64,000 bases of DNA from an uncultured Bacilli bacterium (GTDB lineage: Bacteria; Bacillota_I; Bacilli_A; RF39; UBA660): positions 1-64,000 of the forward strand of contig CAKONK010000009.1 in NCBI GenBank assembly GCA_934097085.1, read 5' to 3'. The notes beneath the pieces were generated by a model that was given only the letters and a program-made list of their open reading frames with translations, did no database searches and was not told where the DNA came from. The stretch's first letter is position 1. Every line of letters starts with the position of its first letter. Positions 1 to 8,607 of this stretch are shown here, in pieces. Both the position numbers and the translations under genes were made by a program.

Positions 1-5
1 TAATG

Positions 6-169
6 GCTCCATTTAGAGTATAAAACAAACTTTTATGTTTGTATAACATATAAAAGCCTAGTAAAGCATTGTATTTACTGGGTTTTTTGTTTGCCTAAAA
101 GGAGTGTGATATAGTGAATATCGATAGAAAAAACTTCCCTTTAGCACTAAAAGACAAGGTACTAGAAAA
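6..169. repeat. Left arm of a 164-bp perfect inverted repeat
   Basis: This arm is the exact reverse complement of 2232-2395; I compared all 164 positions by eye and found no mismatch. It carries, in order, the last six bases of the tRNA-Gly gene (GCTCCA), a rho-independent terminator, an AAAGGAG ribosome binding site, a GTG start and the first 19 codons of a small gene. The arms bracket the serine recombinase gene and the body of the 104-aa gene. Only five bases lie outside this arm, so its flank cannot be read. Confidence 0.97.
57..88 (+). terminator. Rho-independent terminator inside left repeat arm
   Basis: A nine-base-pair stem (57-65 with 74-82, one G-T pair) is followed by six T residues at 83-88. 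It would stop transcription entering the element from the left, just before the ribosome binding site and GTG at 114. Confidence 0.75.
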
Positions 170-182
170 ACAAGGCGTTTGA
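114..182 (+). pseudogene. Duplicated 5' fragment of the 104-aa gene (22 codons)
   Basis: The reading frame starts at GTG 114 behind AAAGGAG. It is identical over its first 19 codons to the start of the gene at 1973-2287, because both starts lie inside the repeat arms. At the arm boundary (position 170) it runs into unrelated sequence and stops three codons later at TGA 180-182. It is a start site without a gene body in the present orientation. If the segment between the arms inverted, this start would be joined to the full body. Confidence 0.7.
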
Positions 183-189
183 CCTTGTT
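165..189 (-). terminator. Terminator of the serine recombinase gene
   Basis: The inverted repeat AACAAGG/CCTTGTT (169-175 and 183-189) is followed on the minus strand by a T run (complement of 165-170). It lies just past the recombinase stop codon, and its T run falls within the left repeat arm. Confidence 0.7.
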
Positions 190-192
190 ATT

Positions 193-1917
193 TTAAAATA
201 TAGTTAGTAAAGTTTCTTTTGGCTCATATAATAAGTCATATTCTAAAGTATCATAGGCATTGATAATTTTACCATTAATAGATACATTATTAATCTTAAA
301 GTATTTTTTTAGACTAGTATCATCATATTCATAATTGTTTATGATGTCTTTTTGTTTCTCAATAGGGTATAGGGTATTAAATATGGCATACCTAAAATTA
401 TAACTTACTTCTGATAACTTATCTTCTTTAAAATTAATCTTTATAACTTGGACTTCTTTATGTTTATTAGTAGATATGACTATATTATCGATAAATGAAG
501 ATATTATTTTATTTTTCTCAACACTTGTTAAACTTTTCCATAAATTCTTATGTCTAACATAATATGATATTTTTAGATATATATCAGAATTATAATTATA
601 GTTACTACAAGCATTTTCTAGGGTTAATAGGTTTTTGCTTTGATATTTATACTTTGATAATTTATCGATTAGTTGCTTTTTTTCTAAAGACAAGTTATCT
701 AAGGTACCTCTTAATTCTTCACTACTGATAATACCCTCTAATAGTACATTTTTAGCCTTTTCCTCTTTGATATTTATATTATTAATGTCTTTTTGTATTG
801 TTGATATTTCTTTTCTATAATTAGTTGTTGTAGTGGCTATAAAAGTATTATCTAATAGACTATAAAAGTCAAATATTTCATCTATTTGTTTAATAACTTC
901 TTTATCTATTTTCTTTTCATTTATTAAGTCTATTTTCTTACAATTAGTACACTTATAATATAATTGTAATGTTTTGCTACCACCTTGAGAACTAACATTA
1001 TTTAATATTTTTCCACAATGACTACAAATAAGTTTTTGTTTAAATATATAATCATACTTTCCATAGTGGCTATGTCTATTAATATCTTTTTGTTTTTCCG
1101 TATCTATCCAAGTTTGCATATCAATAATAGGAGGAGCGAAGTCTTTAATAATACTAGGCTTTTGTATTTTAGAACGTTTATTAGCCTCATATTCTCCTAT
1201 ATAAATTCTATTGGTAATTATTTTCTCGATAGAACTACTATTCCAAGTTTTATTAAGTACTTTGTCTTTAGTTAAATCTTTAGCTATTCTAAGAGCTGAT
1301 TTCCCGTCTAAATAATCTTGAAATATATTTCTAATAAGTGGTGCCGTTTCTTCATCAATTACAAGACATTTATCAATTTTTTTATATCCTAAAGGGCATT
1401 GTATAGAGTGTTTTTGCTTTAATGCTCCCTCTAAACCTACTAAAGTTCTCTCGCTACATCTCTCTATTTCTAATTGGCTTAAGACGGTCAACATACGGAC
1501 AAAAAATCTCCCGTTAGCGTTGCTAGTGTTTATTTCTTCTACGGCACATTCTAAACTACAATTATATGTTTCTAAGAATTGCACTAATTCCTCTAAATCT
1601 CTAATACTTCTAGTAACTCTATCTAATTTATAAGCCACTATACGATTAATACGACCACTTTTAACATCATCTAGCATACGTTGAAATTGTGGTCTATTAG
1701 TGTCCTTAGCACTGATACCCTCATCAACATATATATCTACTATTTGATATTCTTTATAATCACATAATTTTCTAAGTCTGCACTCTTGTTCTGATAAAGA
1801 ATGTCCCTCACGTACTTGGTCTTGTGTGGAAACACGACAATATATAGCCACACGCTCATTTGTTAAAATGTTATCAACTATCTTTTGTTTAATATTTTCT
1901 TTTTCATATTCATACAT
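193..1917 (-). CDS. Large serine recombinase (resolvase/invertase superfamily)
   Basis: This site-specific DNA recombinase cuts and rejoins DNA through a phosphoserine link, as phage and element integrases of the large serine family do. The N-terminal catalytic domain (about 20-165) has the nucleophile in YCRVSTQDQ (Ser30) and the helix motif AYKLDRVTRS. A recombinase DNA-binding domain follows (about 170-290), then a zinc ribbon with Cys298/Cys301 and Cys323/Cys326, and a coiled coil around 365-430. The length of 574 aa is usual for an integrating or inverting enzyme. The ATG at 1917 has AAAGAGG upstream. The gene lies between perfect inverted repeats and transcribes away from tRNA-Gly. All key residues are present, so it should be active. 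No excisionase or cargo is visible; whether it integrates, inverts or both is unknown. Confidence 0.93.
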   Translation of the reverse strand: MYEYEKENIKQKIVDNILTNERVAIYCRVSTQDQVREGHSLSEQECRLRKLCDYKEYQIVDIYVDEGISAKDTNRPQFQRMLDDVKSGRINRIVAYKLDRVTRSIRDLEELVQFLETYNCSLECAVEEINTSNANGRFFVRMLTVLSQLEIERCSERTLVGLEGALKQKHSIQCPLGYKKIDKCLVIDEETAPLIRNIFQDYLDGKSALRIAKDLTKDKVLNKTWNSSSIEKIITNRIYIGEYEANKRSKIQKPSIIKDFAPPIIDMQTWIDTEKQKDINRHSHYGKYDYIFKQKLICSHCGKILNNVSSQGGSKTLQLYYKCTNCKKIDLINEKKIDKEVIKQIDEIFDFYSLLDNTFIATTTTNYRKEISTIQKDINNINIKEEKAKNVLLEGIISSEELRGTLDNLSLEKKQLIDKLSKYKYQSKNLLTLENACSNYNYNSDIYLKISYYVRHKNLWKSLTSVEKNKIISSFIDNIVISTNKHKEVQVIKINFKEDKLSEVSYNFRYAIFNTLYPIEKQKDIINNYEYDDTSLKKYFKINNVSINGKIINAYDTLEYDLLYEPKETLLTIF

Positions 1918-1972
1918 AATTTATACCTCTTTCTTATTAGTTGTATAAATCAGTATTTAAAGGGTTATTTAT

Positions 1973-2287
1973 TTATAAACATATATTTTCATTTACTATT
2001 TTAATTAATTTAGATACACTACATTTATTAATTTCTCCAATTTCATTTATGAATATTGTTAGATTACTACCTAATTCTTCATCAAATACTAAAGCCACTA
2101 AGTACTTAGTAGGGTTAGAAGACTTACTTTTAAAGATTATTTTATAAGGCTCTATAAATCTAATATTAGCATTATTAGGCTCAATAATAGCACCATTCAG
2201 AAAGGTAATATTTAGTTTACGCTTGTTTACATTTTCTAGTACCTTGTCTTTTAGTGCTAAAGGGAAGTTTTTTCTATCGATATTCAC
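1973..2287 (-). CDS. Small hypothetical protein of the recombinase element (104 aa)
   Basis: I do not recognise this family. It is soluble, with no signal peptide or membrane segment. The first 19 residues are encoded inside the right inverted-repeat arm, and the GTG start at 2287 has AAAGGAG in front. It lies 55 bp upstream of the recombinase on the same strand, downstream of tRNA-Gly and of the terminator in the repeat. It may therefore be expressed by read-through from the tRNA promoter, together with the recombinase. By position it could be an accessory or directionality protein of the recombinase, but no motif shows this. Confidence 0.6.
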   Translation of the reverse strand: MNIDRKNFPLALKDKVLENVNKRKLNITFLNGAIIEPNNANIRFIEPYKIIFKSKSSNPTKYLVALVFDEELGSNLTIFINEIGEINKCSVSKLIKIVNENICL

Positions 2288-2395
2288 TATATCACACTCC
2301 TTTTAGGCAAACAAAAAACCCAGTAAATACAATGCTTTACTAGGCTTTTATATGTTATACAAACATAAAAGTTTGTTTTATACTCTAAATGGAGC
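2232..2395. repeat. Right arm of the 164-bp perfect inverted repeat
   Basis: Exact reverse complement of 6-169. Its outer end (2390-2395) is the last six bases of the tRNA-Gly gene including CCA, so the repeat boundary lies inside the tRNA. Such a boundary is typical of an attachment site, though here both copies face each other. Confidence 0.97.
2313..2344 (-). terminator. Terminator after tRNA-Gly, inside right repeat arm
   Basis: Mirror copy of the hairpin at 57-88 (nine-base-pair stem plus six T residues on the minus strand). It ends the tRNA-Gly transcript about 45 bases past the CCA and precedes the ribosome binding site of the 104-aa gene. Confidence 0.75.
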
Positions 2396-2464
2396 AAGTG
2401 AGCAGAATCGAACTGCCGTCTCAGCCTTGGCAAGGCCGCATACTAACCGCTGTACTACACCTGC
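2390..2464 (-). tRNA. tRNA-Gly (anticodon GCC)
   Basis: The cloverleaf folds by hand. The acceptor stem pairs GCAGGTG with CACTTGC with one G-T pair. The anticodon loop TTGCCAA gives GCC flanked by T33 and A37, and the TpsiC arm contains GTTCGATTC. The discriminator base is U, as expected for bacterial tRNA-Gly, and CCA is encoded. Upstream on the minus strand, TTGCAA and TAAAAT are spaced 18 apart and may be the promoter. The gene is the boundary of the recombinase element. Confidence 0.95.
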
Positions 2465-2580
2465 GTTATATACTTTTTCCGTTTGACGAATTTATTTTAC
2501 CATAAAATGTATATTAATTGCAAGGGTAATTGTAAAAAAAAAAAAATACTGATATAATATATGTTGATAAGAAGGGTTTT

Positions 2581-4599
2581 ATGAAAAAGAAAGTAAGTAA
2601 TAATATGTATAAAAAAATAAAAAAATCGCTTATTGAATATATAATCTCAAATAGATTATTTATGTCTTATGTGTTAATTTCTGTTATTAGCATGGTTTTA
2701 GTGAGAAAAAATACTGTGGGAATTTTTAAAAGCCCATTTCCTTTTTTAACTGATTTGGGCATTATTTTAGTAGTCGGAGCAATTGGTTATTTTATTAAAC
2801 CACAAAAGCAATATAAATATTTCTTTATTTGGGTATGTATTTTTGCTCTTATAGGTCTAGTTAATTCCATTTATTATGTATTTTATACTTCATTTGCATC
2901 ATTTGGTGAACTTGCAACTCTTTCCCAAACAGAGACAGTAACAGGTTCAATATGGGAAAAATTTAGATGGAACTATTTAGTGTTTATATTACTTCCTTTA
3001 TTATTACATTTAATTCATAAAAAATTATCTGATTCTAGTTATTATAATTTTTTAAACTGTGTTGAAAAGGGTAAAAAGATGGCCTTATCAACATTAATCG
3101 TGGGAATATTTTGTTTAAGTATTAGTTTTGCTTTTGCAAAGAAAAGTGATTTTTCAAGACTTAATAAACAATGGAATAGACTTTACATAGTTGAAAGATT
3201 TGGTGCAATTTTATATCAAGGTAATGATTTAATTCAGACATTAAGACCTAAAATAAGTAGTTTATTTGGTTATGAAGATGCATTAAGAGCCTTTAATGAA
3301 TATTTTGCATCTGAAGAAAATCAAAAATATAAAGAAGATAATAAATATACTGGTATTGCAAATGGTTACAATCTAATTTTTGTTCATATGGAATCTATGG
3401 AAGATTTTGCAACGGATTTAACATTTAATGGTAAAGAAGTTACCCCTAATTTAAATAAACTAGCAAAAGAGGGAATGTTTTTTTCTAATTTTTATCCTGA
3501 AGTATCTACGGGTACATCATCAGATACAGAGTTTACACTTTTATCAAGTTTAATGCCTGCAGCATCAGGAACAGTATTTGTAAGTTATTATGATCGAAAC
3601 TATAATACAATTGCGAAGATACTTTCAAATAATAATTATTATACATTTAGTATGCATGGTAATTTATCATCCATGTGGAATAGAAATAAAGCACATCCAT
3701 CACTTGGATACCAAGGTATGTATTTTGAAGAAAGTTTTCAATATACCCAAGATGATGTTATTAATTTAGGTATAAATGACAAATTATTCTTTAAACAAGC
3801 AATCCCAATTATAGAGGGTATTGAAAATGAACATCAAAATTATATGGGTACAATTATAACATTATCAAATCATTCACCATTTATATACCAAGACAAGTAT
3901 GGAGAATTTGATTTATCTGATACTTTTGTAAATTCAAATGGCGAAACTGTTACAACAAATTATTTATCTGGTACAGCTGTAGGAAATTATTTAACATCGG
4001 TTCATTATGCAGATTCCGCTTTAGGAGATTTTCTAACATATGTTAAAGAGTCATCAGCATTTGATAATACAATATTTGTATTCTATGGTGATCATGATGC
4101 TAAACTTACAAGAAAAGAAAAAAATTATCTTTATAATTATAATAAAGAGGATGGTTCAGTTTATGAAGAAGGAAATGAGAATTATACTCAATATGATTCA
4201 TTTAAACATGAACTTAATAAAAAAACACCTTTAATAATGTGGACAAAAAATAGTAAATTAAAAAATACCTTAAAAGGAGAAGTTAAATACTATATGGGTA
4301 TGATCGATGTTGCTCCAACAATATTAAATATGCTAGGCTATAAAAATGAATATGCATTGGGACATGATATATTTAATATAAAAAATAATAATGTAGTAGC
4401 ATTTCCTAATGGTAATTTCTTAAGTAGTGTTATGTATTATAATAATTCAACCGGAGAGTATTATGTAATAAATGATAGTACAGTAATTGATGATAATTAT
4501 GTTGATAAAACTAAAGAAAGTGTTGAAAAGATGCTTGAAGTATCTAATTCAATAATAGTGTATGACTTATTAAATAAAAAGGAGAGTAGTAATGACTAG
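2581..4599 (+). CDS. LtaS-like sulfatase-fold membrane phosphotransferase
   Basis: Member of the lipoteichoic acid synthase family, which moves glycerol phosphate from phosphatidylglycerol onto an extracellular polymer. Five membrane segments fill residues 27-190 and an extracellular sulfatase-type domain follows. Metal and catalytic positions are seen as Glu271 in HMESMED, the GTSSDTEF motif at 311-318, and the Asp-His pair in FYGDHDAKL near residue 500. The nucleophile position of S. aureus LtaS (Thr300) aligns with a Ser or Thr in GTSSD. At 672 aa it has the family's usual length. ATG 2581 has GAAGGG before it and a TATAAT upstream. It overlaps the next gene by 8 bp and heads a three-gene envelope operon. 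It may be LtaS itself or another polyol-phosphate transferase. Confidence 0.88.
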   Translation: MKKKVSNNMYKKIKKSLIEYIISNRLFMSYVLISVISMVLVRKNTVGIFKSPFPFLTDLGIILVVGAIGYFIKPQKQYKYFFIWVCIFALIGLVNSIYYVFYTSFASFGELATLSQTETVTGSIWEKFRWNYLVFILLPLLLHLIHKKLSDSSYYNFLNCVEKGKKMALSTLIVGIFCLSISFAFAKKSDFSRLNKQWNRLYIVERFGAILYQGNDLIQTLRPKISSLFGYEDALRAFNEYFASEENQKYKEDNKYTGIANGYNLIFVHMESMEDFATDLTFNGKEVTPNLNKLAKEGMFFSNFYPEVSTGTSSDTEFTLLSSLMPAASGTVFVSYYDRNYNTIAKILSNNNYYTFSMHGNLSSMWNRNKAHPSLGYQGMYFEESFQYTQDDVINLGINDKLFFKQAIPIIEGIENEHQNYMGTIITLSNHSPFIYQDKYGEFDLSDTFVNSNGETVTTNYLSGTAVGNYLTSVHYADSALGDFLTYVKESSAFDNTIFVFYGDHDAKLTRKEKNYLYNYNKEDGSVYEEGNENYTQYDSFKHELNKKTPLIMWTKNSKLKNTLKGEVKYYMGMIDVAPTILNMLGYKNEYALGHDIFNIKNNNVVAFPNGNFLSSVMYYNNSTGEYYVINDSTVIDDNYVDKTKESVEKMLEVSNSIIVYDLLNKKESSND

Positions 4600-5212
4600 G
4601 AGAAAAAAGCAAATAAAAAAATCGACATTAATGATAATTATACTTACTATTTTAATTAGTATTGGCCTTTATTTTTTACTTTTTTCTAAAAGTACCGGAG
4701 GATTACTTGTAAGAAGTAAAGATAAAACTGCTAAGTTTGATTATACACTAGATAAAGATAATACAAATTTAATGAAAGAAAATTTTAAAGAACTTAAGGA
4801 TATTCTTGCAAATGATAATATTAATTATGAAGATTATGCAAAAACTTTAGCTAAACTATTTATAATCGATTTATATACAATTGATAATAAAAAAAGTATG
4901 TATGATGTAGGTAGTCTTGAATATGTTTATGATAAAGAAAATTTTAAAACTAGATGTCAGAATACTTTATATAAAGGATTAAATGATAAAAGTACAAGAA
5001 AAAATAATGAATATCCTATTGTAGAAAGTATTAATATTGATAGTTTTGAAAATGGTGAATTTACTTACAATGATAATAAATATGAATCATATGAAATAAC
5101 TTTATCTTGGGATTATAAAAAAGATTTAGGTTATGATAAAAAGGGAAAAGTAACAATAATTAAAATCGAAGATAAATTATATGTTGTTTCCTATGAAGGG
5201 GGCGAAAAATGA
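4592..5212 (+). CDS. Single-pass membrane protein of unknown function
   Basis: Not recognised. Residues 1-11 are basic, one membrane helix spans about 12-31, and an extracellular domain of some 170 residues rich in Lys, Asp and Asn follows. No lipobox is present. The start ATG 4592 has GGAGAGTAGT upstream and lies inside the last codons of the LtaS-like gene. Its stop overlaps the start of the LCP gene by 4 bp, so the three are translationally coupled. The context suggests a role with wall polymer synthesis or attachment, but the sequence gives no catalytic motif. Confidence 0.8.
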   Translation: MTRRKKQIKKSTLMIIILTILISIGLYFLLFSKSTGGLLVRSKDKTAKFDYTLDKDNTNLMKENFKELKDILANDNINYEDYAKTLAKLFIIDLYTIDNKKSMYDVGSLEYVYDKENFKTRCQNTLYKGLNDKSTRKNNEYPIVESINIDSFENGEFTYNDNKYESYEITLSWDYKKDLGYDKKGKVTIIKIEDKLYVVSYEGGEK

Positions 5213-7071
5213 AACATTTAAAAAGAAAATTCAAAAGAAGTAAGCCCTTAGCAAGAATTGTATATTTTTTAGTAATAACCATCTATATAATTAGTTATGC
5301 TTTCTTTGTAAAAAGCATTGTATCATTAACAGGTATTGAAACATTATTAAGATTTATCCTTCTTATACTATTTGCCTTATATATAATTATGTATGCATTT
5401 ATAAATTTCTTTAAATTATGTGTAAGAAAATATAAACATTTTATAATTACTTCAGTAATAAGTGTGATATTAATCATTATATTTATTTTCTCTTCAAGTA
5501 TAATTGATTTACTACTTGGAAAAATATCTTCATTAACAAATTCAAATAACTCAAAATATACAACATATTTAGTTACTTTATCTAATGAAAAGTATGATAA
5601 AAATATGGTACTTGGTATGGTTAGTGATGAAGATGATTATGAAGGAAATGTTTTAGCAAAAAAATTAATTAAGAGGGAAAAAATCAAAAATGAAATAAAA
5701 GAATTTAAATCAGAACTTGATTTACTTTATGCATTATATGATAAAGAAGTTGGAGGAATATTTATAAGTGGTAGTTACATATCAAGATATAGTAATGAAG
5801 TTGATTTTACAAATATTGCAACAGATACAAAAAAAGTATTTGAGATAAGTGAAAAAAAGAAAATTAAAAATAATGATTATTCTTTGAATAAAAGTTTAAA
5901 TGAACCATTTACTGCCCTTATTTTGGGAGTGGATTCTGAAACGGATGAACTTAATGATGATGCTGCCTTTAATGGGGATACAATTATTTTAGCAACATTT
6001 AATCCAAAAACTTTAAGCGCAACGCTATTTTCAATTCCAAGAGACACCTATGTTCCAATTGCTTGTAAAGGAAAAACATATAATAAGATTAACTCCTCAG
6101 CGGCATATGGTACAAAATGTGTAACTGATACTATTGAAAATTTAACAGGTATAAATATTGATTATTATGTGAAAATTAATTTTAAGGGTGTTGTTGATTT
6201 AGTCCAAGCTTTAAAGGGTATTACTGTTGATATAGAAAAACCTGATTTTAATTTTAATCAAGGTGTTAACTGTAATGGTAAAGTATGTGAACAAAACTCT
6301 GATAGATTATGGGGAAGTCATACTGTATATATTGAACCAGGAATTCAAACTTTAAATGGTGAACAAGCTCTTGCTTATTCAAGATGTCGTCATTTATATG
6401 CAATAAGTGATTTAGCAAGAAATAAACATCAACAAGATGTAATAATGGCTATTGCTAAAAAAATGTTAACTATAAGAAGTTATAATCAATTTGAAAAAGT
6501 ATTAAATGCTGTTAGTAAAAATATATCTACGAATATGAGTAGTGATTCAATATTATCAGCTTATCAAATATTAAAGAAAATGGTTGGTAATATGCTTTCT
6601 GATGAAGACTTTATCAATATTCAAAAAACATATCTTGAGGTATATAACTTAAATGTTACATTATCTTCGGGAAGAGTATCAAGTGCTCTTGGTTATTATG
6701 AAGATAGTTTAAAAGATATAGTTAAAATAATGAATATTAATTTAGGTAAAGAAAATAGTGAAGTTATTAAAACCTTTAGTTATTCAATTAATGAAACTTA
6801 TGAACCTTATATAGCGGGTAAAGGTATTACTACAGGAGTTACAAATTCAACTCTTGCAAGTTTAATTGGAAAAACAAGAGATGAAGTTCAAAATTATTGT
6901 GATAAAAATGATTTAAATTGCTCATTTTCATATGTAGATAGTCAAAGTGATAAGTATAATGCTAGTGTTGACACTGATTTAATTGGTAGTCAAAATCCAC
7001 CTGCAGGAACACTTTTAAGAGGAGTATCTTCAGTACACTTTTATATTAATGGAGAAGTCTTAAATGATTAG
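5209..7071 (+). CDS. LytR-CpsA-Psr (LCP) family wall-polymer ligase with PASTA domain
   Basis: LCP enzymes attach teichoic acids or other polymers from a lipid carrier to peptidoglycan outside the membrane. Three membrane helices (about 16-36, 44-66, 76-104) precede an accessory region and the LCP domain (about 235-420). Visible family residues are the Asp in ILGVD, the Arg/Asp of SIPRDTYV (Arg278), the Arg pair in YSRCRH, and DLARNKHQQ. A C-terminal PASTA-like domain (about 545-617, SLIGKTRDEVQNYC) ending in a final strand is typical of muropeptide or beta-lactam sensing. It is last in the LtaS-like operon, which fits a job in fixing the polymer to the wall. A terminator overlaps its stop codon. 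Confidence 0.92.
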   Translation: MKHLKRKFKRSKPLARIVYFLVITIYIISYAFFVKSIVSLTGIETLLRFILLILFALYIIMYAFINFFKLCVRKYKHFIITSVISVILIIIFIFSSSIIDLLLGKISSLTNSNNSKYTTYLVTLSNEKYDKNMVLGMVSDEDDYEGNVLAKKLIKREKIKNEIKEFKSELDLLYALYDKEVGGIFISGSYISRYSNEVDFTNIATDTKKVFEISEKKKIKNNDYSLNKSLNEPFTALILGVDSETDELNDDAAFNGDTIILATFNPKTLSATLFSIPRDTYVPIACKGKTYNKINSSAAYGTKCVTDTIENLTGINIDYYVKINFKGVVDLVQALKGITVDIEKPDFNFNQGVNCNGKVCEQNSDRLWGSHTVYIEPGIQTLNGEQALAYSRCRHLYAISDLARNKHQQDVIMAIAKKMLTIRSYNQFEKVLNAVSKNISTNMSSDSILSAYQILKKMVGNMLSDEDFINIQKTYLEVYNLNVTLSSGRVSSALGYYEDSLKDIVKIMNINLGKENSEVIKTFSYSINETYEPYIAGKGITTGVTNSTLASLIGKTRDEVQNYCDKNDLNCSFSYVDSQSDKYNASVDTDLIGSQNPPAGTLLRGVSSVHFYINGEVLND

Positions 7072-7082
7072 ACTTCTTTTTT
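7053..7082 (+). terminator. Terminator of the envelope operon
   Basis: The eight-base-pair stem AGAAGTCT/AGACTTCT (7053-7060 and 7070-7077) is followed by a T run. It overlaps the last codons and stop of the LCP gene. Confidence 0.85.
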
Positions 7083-7086
7083 ATAT

Positions 7087-7110
7087 GAAAAAACCACACA
7101 ATTTGTGTGA
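7087..7110 (-). terminator. Terminator of the transglycosylase operon
   Basis: The hairpin CACACA/TGTGTG (7095-7109) is followed by six T residues on the minus strand, directly after the stop codon at 7112. Confidence 0.75.
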
Positions 7111-7111
7111 T

Positions 7112-8365
7112 TTATAAAGTTAAATTATCAATTACAACCTCTGAGGGAGTATCATTTTGATTTTGAATTTTAATTATACTCATATCCTCAAGGTAACTAA
7201 ATACATGTTTTAAATAGTCATTATCTCCGCCAAGGGTTTCAGAAATATGACTAGTAAAATCTTTACCATAATTATTTATTAAATTACATATTGCCGTAAT
7301 ACCTTTATTGTAAGATATTACTGTGGCTATTATTACTTCATCTTTTGTAATTGTTCCATTTAAATAATACTTATTATATAAAGTAGCATATTGATTATTT
7401 AGTATCATACATCCAATTTTAATTGCATATTCTGGATTTGCTAAACTAGAACTATCAATTCTTTCTTTATCTACATTACCAGTTTCATAGTTATATGCGC
7501 TAATATCATAACCATTCCATATTGATTCAATTTGCATAACTCCATTTGCACCGATATTTGAATTATTGATTTCATTATAAGCATTTTCTTGAGTAAGAAT
7601 AGCCATCACAAGTTTACTATCAAGACCATAAGTAGTTGCATATTTACTTACTAAATCTGTATAGTTTTCTTTGGCGTAATTACTTTTTTCACTATTTGAT
7701 CTATCTTCATAATCAAAACTATAAACAGGCATATCATCATCGTATAAATATTCTTCGTCGATTATTACATTGTCAGTGTTTATGGTTGGAGCATTTTGTG
7801 TAAGTGTTAAATCTACGTTTGTTTCTTCCAAAGTTACAGGAATATCTTCGGTAAGTTCATTACTTTCATAAGTAGCTTCATTTGTGGGAATATCTTGTGT
7901 TAATTCAACATTTTCATTTTTTAAATTTGTTAAACTAACATTATTTTTTTCTTCATAATTAACTAAAAAATCAGGTTTATATTTTTCAGTATCTATTTCA
8001 AATGTAATATTATTTGAATCTTCTTTAGTTTTTTCACTAGATACTGCACTAACTTTATTTTTTTTCAAAGCTACACCTGTAAGCATAGAAAGAAGTGAAG
8101 CGCTTATTATAACTTTTTTTAAACTATTTTGTTTAGATTTATTAAGATTAGGTACTTTACTAATTAAAGTATTAATAACTTTTCTATCTGTTATAGTAAA
8201 TTCATTAAACCCAGTTTTTTGAAATTTAACATTTTCAAAGGAATTTAAAATTCTATTAACCCTTATTAAATAACCATCGAGTGATATAGACTTATTACCA
8301 GTTTCTAAAAAAGCACTATCAAGGTTACCATTATCATCTAAAGTAATTACTACACATCTTGACAT
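7112..8365 (-). CDS. Membrane-anchored lytic-transglycosylase-like protein (SLT fold)
   Basis: Predicted peptidoglycan lytic enzyme. A cytoplasmic head of about 80 residues is followed by one membrane helix (about 82-100), a Glu/Asp/Thr-rich linker with repeated EDIP/QDIP-like units (about 125-225), and a C-terminal SLT domain. The catalytic Glu lies in LTQENAYNEI and the family motif appears as IGANGVMQIE. I chose ATG 8365 because GGAG sits six bases upstream; the in-frame GTG at 8377 overlaps that Shine-Dalgarno sequence. It overlaps the DUF1292 gene by 16 bp. A cytoplasmic head on an SLT protein is unusual and may tie wall cleavage to an internal signal. Confidence 0.8.
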   Translation of the reverse strand: MSRCVVITLDDNGNLDSAFLETGNKSISLDGYLIRVNRILNSFENVKFQKTGFNEFTITDRKVINTLISKVPNLNKSKQNSLKKVIISASLLSMLTGVALKKNKVSAVSSEKTKEDSNNITFEIDTEKYKPDFLVNYEEKNNVSLTNLKNENVELTQDIPTNEATYESNELTEDIPVTLEETNVDLTLTQNAPTINTDNVIIDEEYLYDDDMPVYSFDYEDRSNSEKSNYAKENYTDLVSKYATTYGLDSKLVMAILTQENAYNEINNSNIGANGVMQIESIWNGYDISAYNYETGNVDKERIDSSSLANPEYAIKIGCMILNNQYATLYNKYYLNGTITKDEVIIATVISYNKGITAICNLINNYGKDFTSHISETLGGDNDYLKHVFSYLEDMSIIKIQNQNDTPSEVVIDNLTL

Positions 8366-8598
8366 AATAAACTCCACATATTATCAACATATTTTCTTTT
8401 ATCTTCGGGTATATCTAGTAGGGTAATGTTTCCATCATTTATTTCATATTTATTTATTATAACATCTAAATTACCTTCGTTAGTTAATGTATTATCCGTG
8501 TAAACAATATAGTTTTCGTTATCAATATTAAATGTTTTTAATATTTCATATGTTTCTTTTTCATTTTTTTCATTTATTATTTCAAATTTATTATCCAT
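8350..8598 (-). CDS. DUF1292 (YrzB-like) small protein
   Basis: This 82-residue acidic protein has the DUF1292 pattern: an early strand leading to EILKTFNIDNENYIVYTD, then a short acidic tail. The family is common in Firmicutes, often near other small housekeeping genes, and has no known biochemical role. It sits 9 bp after the lysine-rich membrane protein gene and overlaps the transglycosylase-like gene by 16 bp, so the three form one operon. Confidence 0.8.
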   Translation of the reverse strand: MDNKFEIINEKNEKETYEILKTFNIDNENYIVYTDNTLTNEGNLDVIINKYEINDGNITLLDIPEDKRKYVDNMWSLLCQDV

Positions 8599-8607
8599 TT
8601 TTATCCC

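Noticed and set aside
1..2464. Insertion sequence with terminal inverted repeats
   Set aside because: The repeats are 164 bp, contain gene starts and a tRNA end, and the enzyme is a serine recombinase, not a DDE transposase.
4040..4234. Small gene inside the LtaS-like gene in another frame
   Set aside because: It lies fully within a well-supported gene, lacks a ribosome binding site and is low complexity.
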